In this document: one piece after another, positions 8,726-18,500 of the stretch | Layout of the letters: each line of letters begins with the position of its first letter | Numbering within the stretch: position 1 is the stretch's first letter | Source: Treponema sp. | GTDB lineage: Bacteria; Spirochaetota; Spirochaetia; Treponematales; Treponemataceae | Direction: 5' to 3' | Assembly: GCA_017395545.1 (NCBI GenBank) | Contig: JAFPUF010000081.1 | Coordinates: 1 to 41,492, forward strand | Length of the DNA: 41,492 nucleotides | Notes under the pieces: model-generated | What the model was told of the DNA's origin: nothing | The model's input: the letters and a program-made list of their open reading frames with translations, nothing else | Databases searched by the model: none | Translations under genes and position numbers: made by a program

Positions 8726-10387
8726 TTATTTTCGTTTCAAGTATTTTACGCTATCAAGTGCGACAGCGGCGATGATAATCAGGCCCTTGAAGACGAACTG
8801 CAAGTTTGTATCGATTCCAAGGAAGGTAAGACAGTATGTGAGGCTGGTAAAGATGATTACACCGATTACCGCACCGCCGATTTTACCGATACCGCCGTTG
8901 AACGAGATTCCGCCGACAACACAAGCCGCGATTGCATCAAGCTCATAGCCCTGCCCTGTTCCTGCAGATGCGTTTGCCTTGAATGCCTCAAGGAATGCAC
9001 CGCAGCCGTAGAAAATACCCGCCATAACGAATACGCCCATTGTTACCCAGAATACGCTGATTCCGGAAACACTTGCAGCCTCGGCATTTCCACCGACAGC
9101 ATACATATTTTTTCCGAAGGTTGTTTTGTTCCAGATGAACCATGCGACAAAGATTGCTATGATTGCAGGTATAATGAGTTTAGGGAATGTAATCAATTCA
9201 CCATTTAAAACACCGAGAATCCAGCGGCCGCCAATCAGGTCTTTTACATCAGCATCGATAGAGCCGACCGGAGTTCCGCTTGTTCCGAAGAAGAGCAAAC
9301 CGTAGATGATGAGCTGAGTCGCCAGAGTTGAGATGAACGGATGGATTTTGAGTTTTGCAGAGAAAACGCCCGCAAAAGCAGAGAATGCCACACACAAGAA
9401 GATTGAGAGGAAAAGAGCCATCGCAAGACGGATGAACATTGCGCTTCCCGTGAAATCCCAGGGACCAAGACCGAATACAGTTACGATATTCTGACCAGGA
9501 TGAAGGATGAGACCTGTGACTACAGCACCCATAGCGACCATTCGGCCAACACTCAAATCTGTACCAGCAAGCAAAATTAAGCCTGCGACCCCCAAAGCGT
9601 AGAACATTCGGACGGAAGACTGTTCCAGAATCGTAAAGATGTTCGGAAGTGACAGAAGGTTTCCGTTGCCAGAAAGCGGTGCCAGAATAATACAGACGAT
9701 GAAGAATACCAGAATTGCAAGATACAAGCCGTTGTCGAGCAGGAATTTTGACATCTTGAACTTATTGATATAGTTCTGGAATGAAAGAGTGAGGTCTTCC
9801 TTGAAGTTAGTCTGACCGTTTCGGAGTGCGCGGTTTTTCTGAACGAAATCGACATAAGCCTGGTTTTTGACAGCCTTAGCCGCATCTACTGCAGAAACGA
9901 ATTTGTTTTTTGCATCAAAAAGAGCAGAATTGTGCTCGTATTCAGCAACCCGGAGGTCTTCCTTGCAGTCTTCGTTGTCTTTCTGTGAGGTTTTTCCTGC
10001 ATACGAAGCAACGATTTCCTTTTTGCGGTTGAATGTATCTTCGTTGATTTTAGAGACATTCGCCGCATATTCTTCCTTAAGCTTTGCGATTACAGCATTC
10101 TGTTCAGCCGTAACCTTTGCAATCTCAGGTTTTGAAAGTTCATTGTTTCTTGCAACGGCTTCTTTTACGATTTTTGCAATCTCAGCCTTGTTTTTAGCGG
10201 CGACTTCCTTTGCCCCTGCGATTTTTTTGTTGTTTCCGCTGATGATTTTTTCACGCTCTTCAGCCGAAAGCAGTTTATTTCGTTTTGCGGCTGCATTTTC
10301 CTGTCTGAGTGTGGAAATGAGGTTTACGCCGTCTTTTCTGAGGGCAAAAAGGCGCTCAGTATATTCATTAAGGACTTTATCTTCCAT
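8726..10387 (-). CDS. mglC: Galactose/methyl-galactoside ABC permease with coiled-coil N-terminal extension
   Basis: Membrane subunit of the Mgl sugar importer. From about residue 212 on it is an ordinary MglC/RbsC-type permease, with AGTDLSVGRMVAMGAVV and YELDAIAACVVGGISFNGGIG near the C-terminus and eight to ten hydrophobic helices. The first ~211 residues are unusual: soluble, rich in Ala, Lys, Glu and Asn, with no hydrophobic segment, and likely long helices or coiled coil on the cytoplasmic side. Total 553 residues against about 330-340 for a standard MglC. The start ATG 10387 has AAGGAG upstream, and the frame runs without a break, so the extension is not an artefact of start choice. 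It follows mglA by 23 bases. Confidence 0.93.
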   Translation of the reverse strand: MEDKVLNEYTERLFALRKDGVNLISTLRQENAAAKRNKLLSAEEREKIISGNNKKIAGAKEVAAKNKAEIAKIVKEAVARNNELSKPEIAKVTAEQNAVIAKLKEEYAANVSKINEDTFNRKKEIVASYAGKTSQKDNEDCKEDLRVAEYEHNSALFDAKNKFVSAVDAAKAVKNQAYVDFVQKNRALRNGQTNFKEDLTLSFQNYINKFKMSKFLLDNGLYLAILVFFIVCIILAPLSGNGNLLSLPNIFTILEQSSVRMFYALGVAGLILLAGTDLSVGRMVAMGAVVTGLILHPGQNIVTVFGLGPWDFTGSAMFIRLAMALFLSIFLCVAFSAFAGVFSAKLKIHPFISTLATQLIIYGLLFFGTSGTPVGSIDADVKDLIGGRWILGVLNGELITFPKLIIPAIIAIFVAWFIWNKTTFGKNMYAVGGNAEAASVSGISVFWVTMGVFVMAGIFYGCGAFLEAFKANASAGTGQGYELDAIAACVVGGISFNGGIGKIGGAVIGVIIFTSLTYCLTFLGIDTNLQFVFKGLIIIAAVALDSVKYLKRK

Positions 10388-10410
10388 TTGTTAACTCCTT
10401 GTGATAGAAA

Positions 10411-11904
10411 TCACAGATACATTGCAGAAAGTCGCAAAAGTGCTTCCTGATCTGTTGATTTTGTGTCTACGATTCCTGCCAGACGATGGTTTGACATGAC
10501 AGCAATCCGGTTCGTGATACCCAGAATTTCTGGCATTTCGCTTGAAACGACGATGATGGTCTTTCCCTGCTTTGCCATATTTATAATCAGCTGGTAAATC
10601 TCGTATTTTGCACCGACATCGATACCGCGGGTCGGCTCGTCAAGAAGGAAAACTTCAGGGCTTCTCTCCATCCATTTTCCAATGATGACCTTCTGCTGGT
10701 TTCCGCCCGACAGAGATGATATAAGCTCGTCATAAGATACGCATTTTGTGTGCATCTGCTTGATTTCTCGCTCGGCAGCTTCAGACATTTTCTGGTTTGA
10801 AAGAATTCCGCCTGTCTTATAGCTGTCAAGATTTGTGATGACGGTATTGAACTTGATTGTTTCCTTTCCGAACATTCCGTTAAGTTTTCGTTCCTCCGTG
10901 ACAAGTGCGAAACCGCGCTCCATTGCATCTTTGCTGCTGGAAAAGTGAAGTTTCTTTCCAGCGTATGAAATTGTACCGGTTGCGATTGTGCGGACTCCGA
11001 AAAGTGCTTCAAGCAATTCTGAACGGCCAGCTCCGACAAGACCATAGAGACCAAAAATCTCGCCTTTTTTGACTTTGAAAGAAATATCTTCAAGGACAGG
11101 ATTGTATTTTGTAGAAAGATTGTTGATTTCAAGGCAGTAATCGCCTGGAGTATTGTCAACATCAGGGAAACGTTTGTCGAGGGAACGGCCGACCATCGCA
11201 GTGATAAGCTCGCCCATCTCAGTTTCCTTTGACGCTTTCTGCATAATCATCTTTCCGTCCCGGAGGACAGCTACCTGATCACAGACCTGGAAAATCTCGT
11301 CCATTTTGTGTGAAATATAGACAAATGAAACTCCCTTTTTCTTTAAATCATTGACGATTGAGAAGAGTTTCTGAACTTCATTTTCTGTTAAAGAAGAAGT
11401 CGGCTCGTCAAGAACGATGATTTTTGCATCATAAGAGACAGCCTTCGCAATTTCAACCATCTGTCTCTGGGAGACAGACATTGTACGCATAATTGTGCGC
11501 GGGTTTACATTCATGTTCAAAGAGGCAAAAAGATTTATGCTGTCTTTGAGCATTTTTGCCTCGTCAATAACGCCGAATTTCTTTGGATAACGGCCAAGAT
11601 AAAGATTATCAGCCACAGAACGGTCGAGACACTGATTCAATTCCTGATGAACCATAGCAACGCCGCTTTCAAGAGCTTCTTTTGGATTCTTAAAATTAAC
11701 GGGCTTTCCGCATAAAAGAAACTGCCCTTCATCTTTTGCATAGATGCCGAAAAGACACTTCATCATAGTGGACTTTCCTGCCCCGTTCTCACCCATCAGC
11801 CCCAAAACAGAGCCTTCGCCGACAGTCAGGTTGATTCCGTCAAGAACCTTGTTTTTGCCGAACGATTTAGACAGGTTTTTAATCTGTAAAACTAAATCAC
11901 CCAT
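10411..11904 (-). CDS. mglA: Galactose/methyl-galactoside ABC importer, double ATPase
   Basis: Duplicated ABC ATPase of 497 residues that powers sugar uptake. First half: Walker A GENGAGKSTMMK, signature MSVSQRQMVEIAKAV, Walker B IIVLDEPTSSL. Second half: degenerate Walker A GLVGAGRSELLE (Lys replaced by Arg), signature LSGGNQQKVIIGKW, Walker B VFLLDEPTRGIDVGAKYEIY. This asymmetric layout is typical of the MglA/RbsA/XylG family, where one nucleotide site is altered. Start ATG 11904 has AGGG upstream. It stands between mglB, from which it is separated by a hairpin terminator, and mglC. Confidence 0.96.
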   Translation of the reverse strand: MGDLVLQIKNLSKSFGKNKVLDGINLTVGEGSVLGLMGENGAGKSTMMKCLFGIYAKDEGQFLLCGKPVNFKNPKEALESGVAMVHQELNQCLDRSVADNLYLGRYPKKFGVIDEAKMLKDSINLFASLNMNVNPRTIMRTMSVSQRQMVEIAKAVSYDAKIIVLDEPTSSLTENEVQKLFSIVNDLKKKGVSFVYISHKMDEIFQVCDQVAVLRDGKMIMQKASKETEMGELITAMVGRSLDKRFPDVDNTPGDYCLEINNLSTKYNPVLEDISFKVKKGEIFGLYGLVGAGRSELLEALFGVRTIATGTISYAGKKLHFSSSKDAMERGFALVTEERKLNGMFGKETIKFNTVITNLDSYKTGGILSNQKMSEAAEREIKQMHTKCVSYDELISSLSGGNQQKVIIGKWMERSPEVFLLDEPTRGIDVGAKYEIYQLIINMAKQGKTIIVVSSEMPEILGITNRIAVMSNHRLAGIVDTKSTDQEALLRLSAMYL

Positions 11905-11913
11905 ATGATTCCC

Positions 11914-11952
11914 TAAAAAAATAAAAAAGAGCCCTGTGAAAAAACACAGGGC
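11914..11952 (-). terminator. Intercistronic terminator/attenuator between mglB and mglA
   Basis: GCCCTGTG (11952-11945) pairs with CACAGGGC (11938-11931) around a loop of six T, followed on the minus strand by a long T-rich tract broken only by single bases (to about 11914). It sits just after the mglB stop and just before the mglA ribosome binding site, so partial termination would give more binding protein than ATPase. Confidence 0.85.
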
Positions 11953-11968
11953 ATTGTGTCAGCTGAAC

Positions 11969-13189
<1,221 letters not shown>

Positions 13190-13246
13190 TTATGAAAAAT
13201 TTTTGTAATACAGTTTTTTGCAATTGATTTGCGAATAACTTTTAAA

Positions 13247-13274
13247 AGTCTAGCACGAAAAAACCAAATGTCAA
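13247..13274 (-). promoter_or_regulatory. mglB promoter
   Basis: TTGACA (13274-13269), 16 bases, TAGACT (13252-13247) with an extended TGC just before it. The leader is about 70 bases and holds an imperfect 13-base palindrome, GCAAATCAATTGC, just downstream of the start of transcription, a plausible operator for a LacI/GalR-type regulator not found in this window. Confidence 0.65.
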
Positions 13275-13303
13275 TAAAATCTTTAATATAGAGGACAGAA
13301 GAG

Positions 13304-14419
13304 TTATTTTTCTGCCACAGACTTCAGAACATCTATCGTTTCGCGTGCAGTCTGCTCCCAGCTGATTTTTTTCGCCCAGTTTATGCCTTCTTTTATCATT
13401 TTTTTGCGCAGATTTGTATCCACGGCAATTTTTTCGATGGCTGTGGCCATATCTTCGATGTTCGTGCTGTCAAACAGAATCGCTTTCTCACCGGCAAGTT
13501 CCTGCAGGGCACCGGATTTTGAGCAGGCGACGGGAATTCCTGTAGCCATTGCCTCCAGGACAGGAAGCCCGACGCCCTCAATTTCAGAAGGAAAAAGACA
13601 GCCCTCGCTTCCGGCATAAAGAGACGGAAAACTTTCGTGAGGAAAATAGCCTGTAATAAAAATATCTGACGCAAAGGCAGACGACACAGCAACTTTTTTT
13701 ATCGATTCAGAGCAGGCTCCTTCATTGCCAGCAAGAACAAGTCTGTGAGGAAGAGCGGTCTTTTTTTTGAAAATCTCGAAAGCCTTTATGAGTTCTATAT
13801 GTCTTTTAAAAGGTGAGGACATCGTTGAAGCGTACAGAAAATACGGCCGGCGGATTGCGAAAGGCTTAATCATCTCAGTTTCGGCAGTTATGACCTCCCG
13901 CGGATAAAAAAGAGAATGGTTTACCCCGCTGTGTACGACGATAATTTTCTCCTGATTGATTCCGATACGCTTTAAATCTTTTTTTACAAAATATGACGGC
14001 ACAATAATTTTATCAACCCGCTTTAAGCCGCTTTTTATCCTGAGTTTTTCAGAAAAAGTTTTCGTAGCGAACAATTCTGAAATAATTTCATTGACTAAAG
14101 CGACAGAAGGAGGTGAAAAGACAAGCGGAAGAGCATAAGAAGAGGCCGGAAAAAGAATCGCATCGTATTTCTGTTTTCTGGCAAAATGATTGCAGACAAA
14201 ATAATGCCAGAATTTTTCAGCACGGTCATTTTCAGGCAGAAGGACACTTTCAAAACTAATGTTTGACTCACCGCCATAAGTATAACGGTCGATTTCCGCA
14301 CCAAAAAACTCAAACTCGAAGTCTTCTGAATTCTGAAAATTCTGAGAAATCGAAGTAAGATAAGAACCAAGTCCGCTCCGTCCGTGTTCACATCCAAAAG
14401 TGTCAATGCCGAATTTCAT
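13304..14419 (-). CDS. Glycosyltransferase family 4
   Basis: A GT-B fold, retaining sugar transferase of 371 residues using a nucleotide-sugar donor. The C-terminal half has RRPYFLYASTMSSPFKRH (start of the donor domain), ITGYFPHESFPSLYAGSEGCLFPS and the EX7E-type motif SEIEGVGLPVLEAMATGIPV; the N-terminal half has the acceptor-side glycine-rich loop EHGRSGLGSY. No transmembrane segment is seen, so it probably works at the inner membrane face on a lipid or cell-surface glycan. It is a single gene and its acceptor cannot be inferred. A TATTAT box nine bases before the ATG suggests a very short leader. Confidence 0.9.
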   Translation of the reverse strand: MKFGIDTFGCEHGRSGLGSYLTSISQNFQNSEDFEFEFFGAEIDRYTYGGESNISFESVLLPENDRAEKFWHYFVCNHFARKQKYDAILFPASSYALPLVFSPPSVALVNEIISELFATKTFSEKLRIKSGLKRVDKIIVPSYFVKKDLKRIGINQEKIIVVHSGVNHSLFYPREVITAETEMIKPFAIRRPYFLYASTMSSPFKRHIELIKAFEIFKKKTALPHRLVLAGNEGACSESIKKVAVSSAFASDIFITGYFPHESFPSLYAGSEGCLFPSEIEGVGLPVLEAMATGIPVACSKSGALQELAGEKAILFDSTNIEDMATAIEKIAVDTNLRKKMIKEGINWAKKISWEQTARETIDVLKSVAEK

Positions 14420-14455
14420 AGAATTTAAATAATAGTGCTTTTTCAGAATTATTGC

Positions 14456-14504
14456 TATAATTCAATGAGAGCACTGATTGATTCCCGATTGAATTAATCA
14501 GTGT
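14456..14504 (+). promoter_or_regulatory. pbpC promoter and leader hairpin
   Basis: An extended -10 element (TGC then TATAAT at 14456-14461) reads toward pbpC. In the leader an inverted repeat pairs CACTGATTGATT (14472-14483) with AATTAATCAGTG (14492-14503), one mismatch, followed by TTTT. It could be a weak attenuator or just a leader fold. Confidence 0.45.
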
Positions 14505-14530
14505 TTTCCTTAGTTCTCCAGCTTTGATTT

Positions 14531-16747
14531 ATGAAAAAAAAATTACTCGCCTTTTTTGCAATTTTTCTCTCTCTTTCCGCAGTTTTTATTCTTTCTGTCT
14601 TTTTTCTGCCTTATCCCCGGCTTTCAGAATTCCAGAATCGGCCTGTTTCCACAAGGATTTACGATTCAGAAGGACAGCTTATCCAGGTTACGGCACTTGA
14701 AAACGGAATCAGGCGGGAATATGTTCCCCTTGGCGAGATTCCTGAAAAGCTCCAGTTTTATTTTCTTCAGTCCGAGGACAGAAATTTCTACCGTCACTGC
14801 GGAATCGATTTTTCCGCAATTTTAAGGGCGATTTTTCAAAATGCAAGTGAGATGCGCACAGTCAGCGGTGCTTCCACAATCACAATGCAGCTTGCAAGAA
14901 TCATAAAACCGAACAGAAAACGGAATCTCCTTTCAAAAATTCTCGAAACTTATGATGCACTGCGTCTCGAAGCAAGGCTTACGAAATCTGAAATTCTTGA
15001 GCTGTACTTAAATTCAGTTCCTTTCGGATTCAACACGGAAGGCGTTGCCACAGCCTCTAAAACCTTTTTCGCAAAAAACATCTCAAGTCTTTCAGAGGAA
15101 GAAATGGTCTGTCTTTCGGTTATTCCGAGAAGACCTTCCCTCTACAACCCGCTGACAAATCCTGAAAACTGCGCCAAATCTGCTTTTGAACTCTACAGTT
15201 CACTTCAAAATTCCCCGAAAACCAGGGAATTCACGCTTTCAGACTTTGAAAAAACAGCGCGCAAAGCAGAATCTTTTTCCTATCCGTTTGAATTTCCGCA
15301 CTTCGTACGGCATTTCTTCAGTTCAGAAAACAAAAACGCTTTTCTTCCTGAAATTCACACGACGCTTAACATACGGCTCCAGCATGCGGCAGAAGATTTA
15401 CTTGCTTCTTCGGTAGAACAATATTCTCAGAACAGGCTTTCGAACGGCGCCATTCTGATATTTGAAACGAAAACAGGCTCCATCCTCTCATGGGTCGGAA
15501 GCGCAGATTTTTTTGACGAAAGGCACAACGGTCAGGTTGACGGAGTCCTTTCGGTCGAGCAGCCGGGCTCCGCAATGAAACCTTTTCTGTATGCCCTCGC
15601 ACTTGAAAACGGATTCTCCCCTTCTTCCGTCCTGCCCGATGTGCCTATGGAATTCGGATTTGAGAATCTTTATGTACCGCAGAACTTCAATAACCGCTTC
15701 AACGGGCCCGTGCGTTTTCGCGTTGCCCTTGCCTCAAGCCTGAATATTCCTGCTGTCTATATTCTTAATGAACTTGGTATCGACAAATATCTGAAAAAAC
15801 TCAGTTCTCTCGGATTTCAGTCGCTTGAGAATAAAACTCCCGGTCTTTCTCTTGCGCTCGGGAGCGAAGAAATCTCCCTTCTGGAACTCACAAGGGCATT
15901 TTCAGTATTCGCACGTGACGGAGTCTTTATTCCGCTTAATTTTACCACTGATTCTTCAGGTTCTTCAGATTCTCAACGCACCACTGTTTACGACATCAAC
16001 ACAGCCAGAATAATTGCAGACATTCTTTCAGACAAAGAAGGCCGTGCCCTCGGATTCGGTTACAGCCAGATGTTTGCTACTGATTTTCCTGCTATTTTTA
16101 AGACCGGAACCGCAAACCAGTATCAGACGATAACCGCTGTCGGCGCAACACCTTCCTACACTGTCGGAGTCTGGATGGGAAATTTCAGCGGAGAGACCGT
16201 AATCGGAAAAACAGGCAGCTCAATTCCGGCAAAAATTGCGAAAGACTTACTGGTTCTTCTTCAGGGAAATAAAAACGAAGAATTTAAAACACCTCCGCAG
16301 TTCAAAAAAGAAAAAATATGCGCACTTTCTGGTCTTTGTGCATCAGAAAACTGTCCCGACACCGTACAGGAATATGTTTCCGGAGAAAAAAAGACCTGTG
16401 ACTGGCATACACAAAACAGCATTTTATTCCCAAAAGAATATTCAACATGGTTCCGGCTGAAAAACAGAAAAGGAAGCATGAACGATACCGGCGAAAAATT
16501 GAAGATTGTCTCCCCACGGAACGGAAGCGTATTTTATTACGACCCGTCAATTCCAGCCGGGCAGCAGAAACTCATAATCGAAGCGAACGGCGGCAGCGAA
16601 AAAACTGTCAGATTCTTTTCTGACGGGAAATTTCTCGAAGAAAAAGAGAGACCTTTTACTGTTCAGCTGGAACTAAAAAGAGGAAAACACACCGTCGAAG
16701 CGATTTGCGGAGAAGATAAAGACAGAATTGAAATTCTTGTAAAATAA
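14531..16747 (+). CDS. pbpC: Class A penicillin-binding protein, PbpC (PBP1C) type
   Basis: Bifunctional peptidoglycan polymerase and crosslinker of 738 residues, anchored by one N-terminal helix (about 5-27). The GT51 transglycosylase domain (about 55-220) has SEDRNFYRH with catalytic Glu82 and GASTITMQLARI. The transpeptidase domain has SxxK as S347-AMK (PGSAMKPF), SxN as SLN 403-405 and KTG in FKTGTANQYQ. The C-terminal ~90 residues match the BiPBP_C/PBP1C tail, with a Cys-rich stretch before it (CALSGLCASENCPDTV), as in other PbpC proteins. The ribosome binding site is poor. It is divergent from the glycosyltransferase and convergent with the next gene (8-base gap). Confidence 0.94.
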   Translation: MKKKLLAFFAIFLSLSAVFILSVFFLPYPRLSEFQNRPVSTRIYDSEGQLIQVTALENGIRREYVPLGEIPEKLQFYFLQSEDRNFYRHCGIDFSAILRAIFQNASEMRTVSGASTITMQLARIIKPNRKRNLLSKILETYDALRLEARLTKSEILELYLNSVPFGFNTEGVATASKTFFAKNISSLSEEEMVCLSVIPRRPSLYNPLTNPENCAKSAFELYSSLQNSPKTREFTLSDFEKTARKAESFSYPFEFPHFVRHFFSSENKNAFLPEIHTTLNIRLQHAAEDLLASSVEQYSQNRLSNGAILIFETKTGSILSWVGSADFFDERHNGQVDGVLSVEQPGSAMKPFLYALALENGFSPSSVLPDVPMEFGFENLYVPQNFNNRFNGPVRFRVALASSLNIPAVYILNELGIDKYLKKLSSLGFQSLENKTPGLSLALGSEEISLLELTRAFSVFARDGVFIPLNFTTDSSGSSDSQRTTVYDINTARIIADILSDKEGRALGFGYSQMFATDFPAIFKTGTANQYQTITAVGATPSYTVGVWMGNFSGETVIGKTGSSIPAKIAKDLLVLLQGNKNEEFKTPPQFKKEKICALSGLCASENCPDTVQEYVSGEKKTCDWHTQNSILFPKEYSTWFRLKNRKGSMNDTGEKLKIVSPRNGSVFYYDPSIPAGQQKLIIEANGGSEKTVRFFSDGKFLEEKERPFTVQLELKRGKHTVEAICGEDKDRIEILVK

Positions 16748-16755
16748 GCGGCGCA

Positions 16756-17640
16756 TTAAAACCTGTCTTTTAAAAATCTCTCGTCCTCTTCTTTAATTTG
16801 AGTGAATTTCGCGAGGACGCACAGACGCGTACAGTCATAGCTTTCAAAAATCGACTCAACCGCACACGAAAGATAAACCTTTCGTTCCTTCAGCGGGCCT
16901 TCCACAGGAAAGTGAAGGAGAACTGCATACTCAGAACCGCTTGAAAACTGCATGTCGCTTTTTTTAGACGCAAAAATAATTGAATTTGAGTCGGCATAGA
17001 TGACTTCGGGAGCATGAATTCTGTTTTCGATGGACTCACGGACAGAAACTGTTCCTGTTTCATCAAAAAGATACCGGCAGATACGAATCATCCGAAGAGT
17101 TTCTGTTTCCTTATCTTCATTTTTGCAAGACGAAAGGAACGCTGATACATAATTTTTTGCGCTTTCAAGATTTTTTTCGCTTATCTCGTCCCAGACAGGC
17201 TTTTCAAAGACAGAAAATCCGGAGCTTTCAGGGCAGTCTATGTTTATTCTTGATGCAGATTTTTCACCGGAACGGCTTTCAAGGAAAACCGTCGCATAAA
17301 AACCGTTTATTTCCTGCGTATTTTTATCCTCAACTTTACTCAGTTCTCCAGGAATTACAATCGCAAGTCCTGCAGATGAATTTTTTGCAGTGGTTTCAAA
17401 AAAAAGTGCAAGCTTGTTGAAATAAAACTGCACGCTGATATTTTTGTTCAGAAAATTTTCGAATTTATTCGGGTTTTCTTGTGGGGTTTTGAGAATTATT
17501 ATCCCCTGCTCAAGTATTTCATACTGATTTCGCTTTACGGCAAGCGGGAAAAGAGAGCCGTCGGCCTTTATAGTGAGGGGCTCCTGGGACTGAGAAAGAT
17601 AATCAAGAACAAGTTTTCGTTCGACACCGGAAAGACCCAT
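16756..17640 (-). CDS. Hypothetical protein, PilZ-like C-terminal barrel
   Basis: I do not firmly recognise this 294-residue soluble protein. The last ~90 residues, from IIFASKKSDMQFSSGSEY to the end, alternate short beta strands in the way PilZ domains do and end with an acidic helix (KEEDERFL), but the c-di-GMP motif RxxxR and the D/NxSxxG signature are not clearly present; the nearest is VRESIENRI with ADSNSIIFAS. If it is PilZ-like it may not bind c-di-GMP. The ATG at 17640 directly follows the TAA of the lipoprotein gene, so the two are translationally coupled and probably work together. Confidence 0.6.
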   Translation of the reverse strand: MGLSGVERKLVLDYLSQSQEPLTIKADGSLFPLAVKRNQYEILEQGIIILKTPQENPNKFENFLNKNISVQFYFNKLALFFETTAKNSSAGLAIVIPGELSKVEDKNTQEINGFYATVFLESRSGEKSASRINIDCPESSGFSVFEKPVWDEISEKNLESAKNYVSAFLSSCKNEDKETETLRMIRICRYLFDETGTVSVRESIENRIHAPEVIYADSNSIIFASKKSDMQFSSGSEYAVLLHFPVEGPLKERKVYLSCAVESIFESYDCTRLCVLAKFTQIKEEDERFLKDRF

Positions 17641-18429
17641 TTAAAAAATCTCCCAGTCCGCAATCTGAATCTGGTCAATTTTCCAGATGCCGGCTTCCTC
17701 AAAACAGAAAAGTGAAAGTGTAAGACCGGCTTTTTTCCCTGTGAGAAGGACAGGAACTTCGTAATAGATTCCGTCAAGGAAAGGCTCGCCGAGAACATAA
17801 TCAGTAAAAAAAACAATCTCAGGCTTTGTAGACTCATTTTTTACGTCAGAATTTTCGTCTTTGTTTTCTTTTTCGGAAGACTCTTTCTTCTGAGTTTCGC
17901 CCTGCTCTTTCTGCCATTCAGCAAGTTTTTTTTCGTATTCTGAAATTCCAAGCGGCTCATCGAAGATTCTTTTGAAATCAACATAAAAGAGTGAAAGGGA
18001 ATACAAACTGTCTTTTTTAAAAAAAGTCTCGGCAGCAGAATCGTTATTGTTTGAAACTGCCTCACAGAAAGAATTTAGTGAAGTACGGAGTGATGAAGGA
18101 ATAAGTGAAGTGTCAAGCGAACCAAAGTTTTCAAGCCGCGGGAAGACTGCAGAATTTTCAGAAGGAACGCTTGCGGCGACAATAAGCGGACTGAGGTTCA
18201 GTTTTGAAGAAATGCCTTTAACACTTCCAGCTCCAGTCGTAAGCCTGTCGGTCTCAAGTTCTTCAGTCCAGCTGGTTGCGGAATAAAGTTTTTCTGCTGT
18301 AAAACGGAGAGTGTCAGATTCGTCAAAAGCTTCACCGGCCTGATTTGCATTTGAACACGAGAAAAGAACTGGCAGAGAAAGCGCAGTAAGGAGAATAAAG
18401 AATACAAGCCGGAAAAAACTTTTTTTCAT
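17641..18429 (-). CDS. Hypothetical lipoprotein
   Basis: Predicted lipoprotein of 262 residues with signal MKKSFFRLVFFILLTALSLP and lipobox VLFSC (Cys25). The middle is rich in Lys and Glu (about residues 175-205, KEQGETQKKESSEKE), probably a flexible linker; the C-terminal ~55 residues end in IDQIQIADWEIF, resembling the close of an NTF2/SnoaL-like or DUF-type fold, which is only a guess. Start is ATG 18429, the first codon giving a signal peptide. A promoter (TTGAAA, 17, TATAAT) lies only 12 bases upstream, so the leader is about six bases. Coupled to the downstream PilZ-like gene. Confidence 0.75.
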   Translation of the reverse strand: MKKSFFRLVFFILLTALSLPVLFSCSNANQAGEAFDESDTLRFTAEKLYSATSWTEELETDRLTTGAGSVKGISSKLNLSPLIVAASVPSENSAVFPRLENFGSLDTSLIPSSLRTSLNSFCEAVSNNNDSAAETFFKKDSLYSLSLFYVDFKRIFDEPLGISEYEKKLAEWQKEQGETQKKESSEKENKDENSDVKNESTKPEIVFFTDYVLGEPFLDGIYYEVPVLLTGKKAGLTLSLFCFEEAGIWKIDQIQIADWEIF

Positions 18430-18441
18430 AAAGATAAGAAA

Positions 18442-18470
18442 ATTATAACCAAAAAAGCGTCTGTTTTCAA
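18442..18470 (-). promoter_or_regulatory. Promoter of the 17641-18429 lipoprotein gene
   Basis: TTGAAA (18470-18465), 17 bases, TATAAT (18447-18442). The predicted start of transcription is about six bases before the ATG at 18429, leaving no room for a normal ribosome binding site. Confidence 0.65.
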
Positions 18471-18500
18471 TCAGCAGCAAAAAGTTTGACAGAATCGTTT

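Noticed and set aside
8564..8726. ARG box upstream of argH
   Set aside because: I looked for TGAATWWWWATTCA-like palindromes and found only AT-rich sequence without symmetry.
8630..9208. Plus-strand open frame of 192 codons
   Set aside because: It runs through the mgl terminator and antisense to the conserved MglC C-terminus.
9867..10394. Plus-strand open frame of 175 codons opposite the MglC extension
   Set aside because: It is the mirror of an Ala/Lys/Glu-rich coding region, giving Ser/Phe/Ala-rich translation without motifs. The minus-strand frame is continuous with the permease and has a ribosome binding site.
10411..11904. Second Walker A of MglA (GLVGAGRSE) as a damaging mutation
   Set aside because: This Lys-to-Arg change is usual in the second half of MglA/RbsA-type ATPases.
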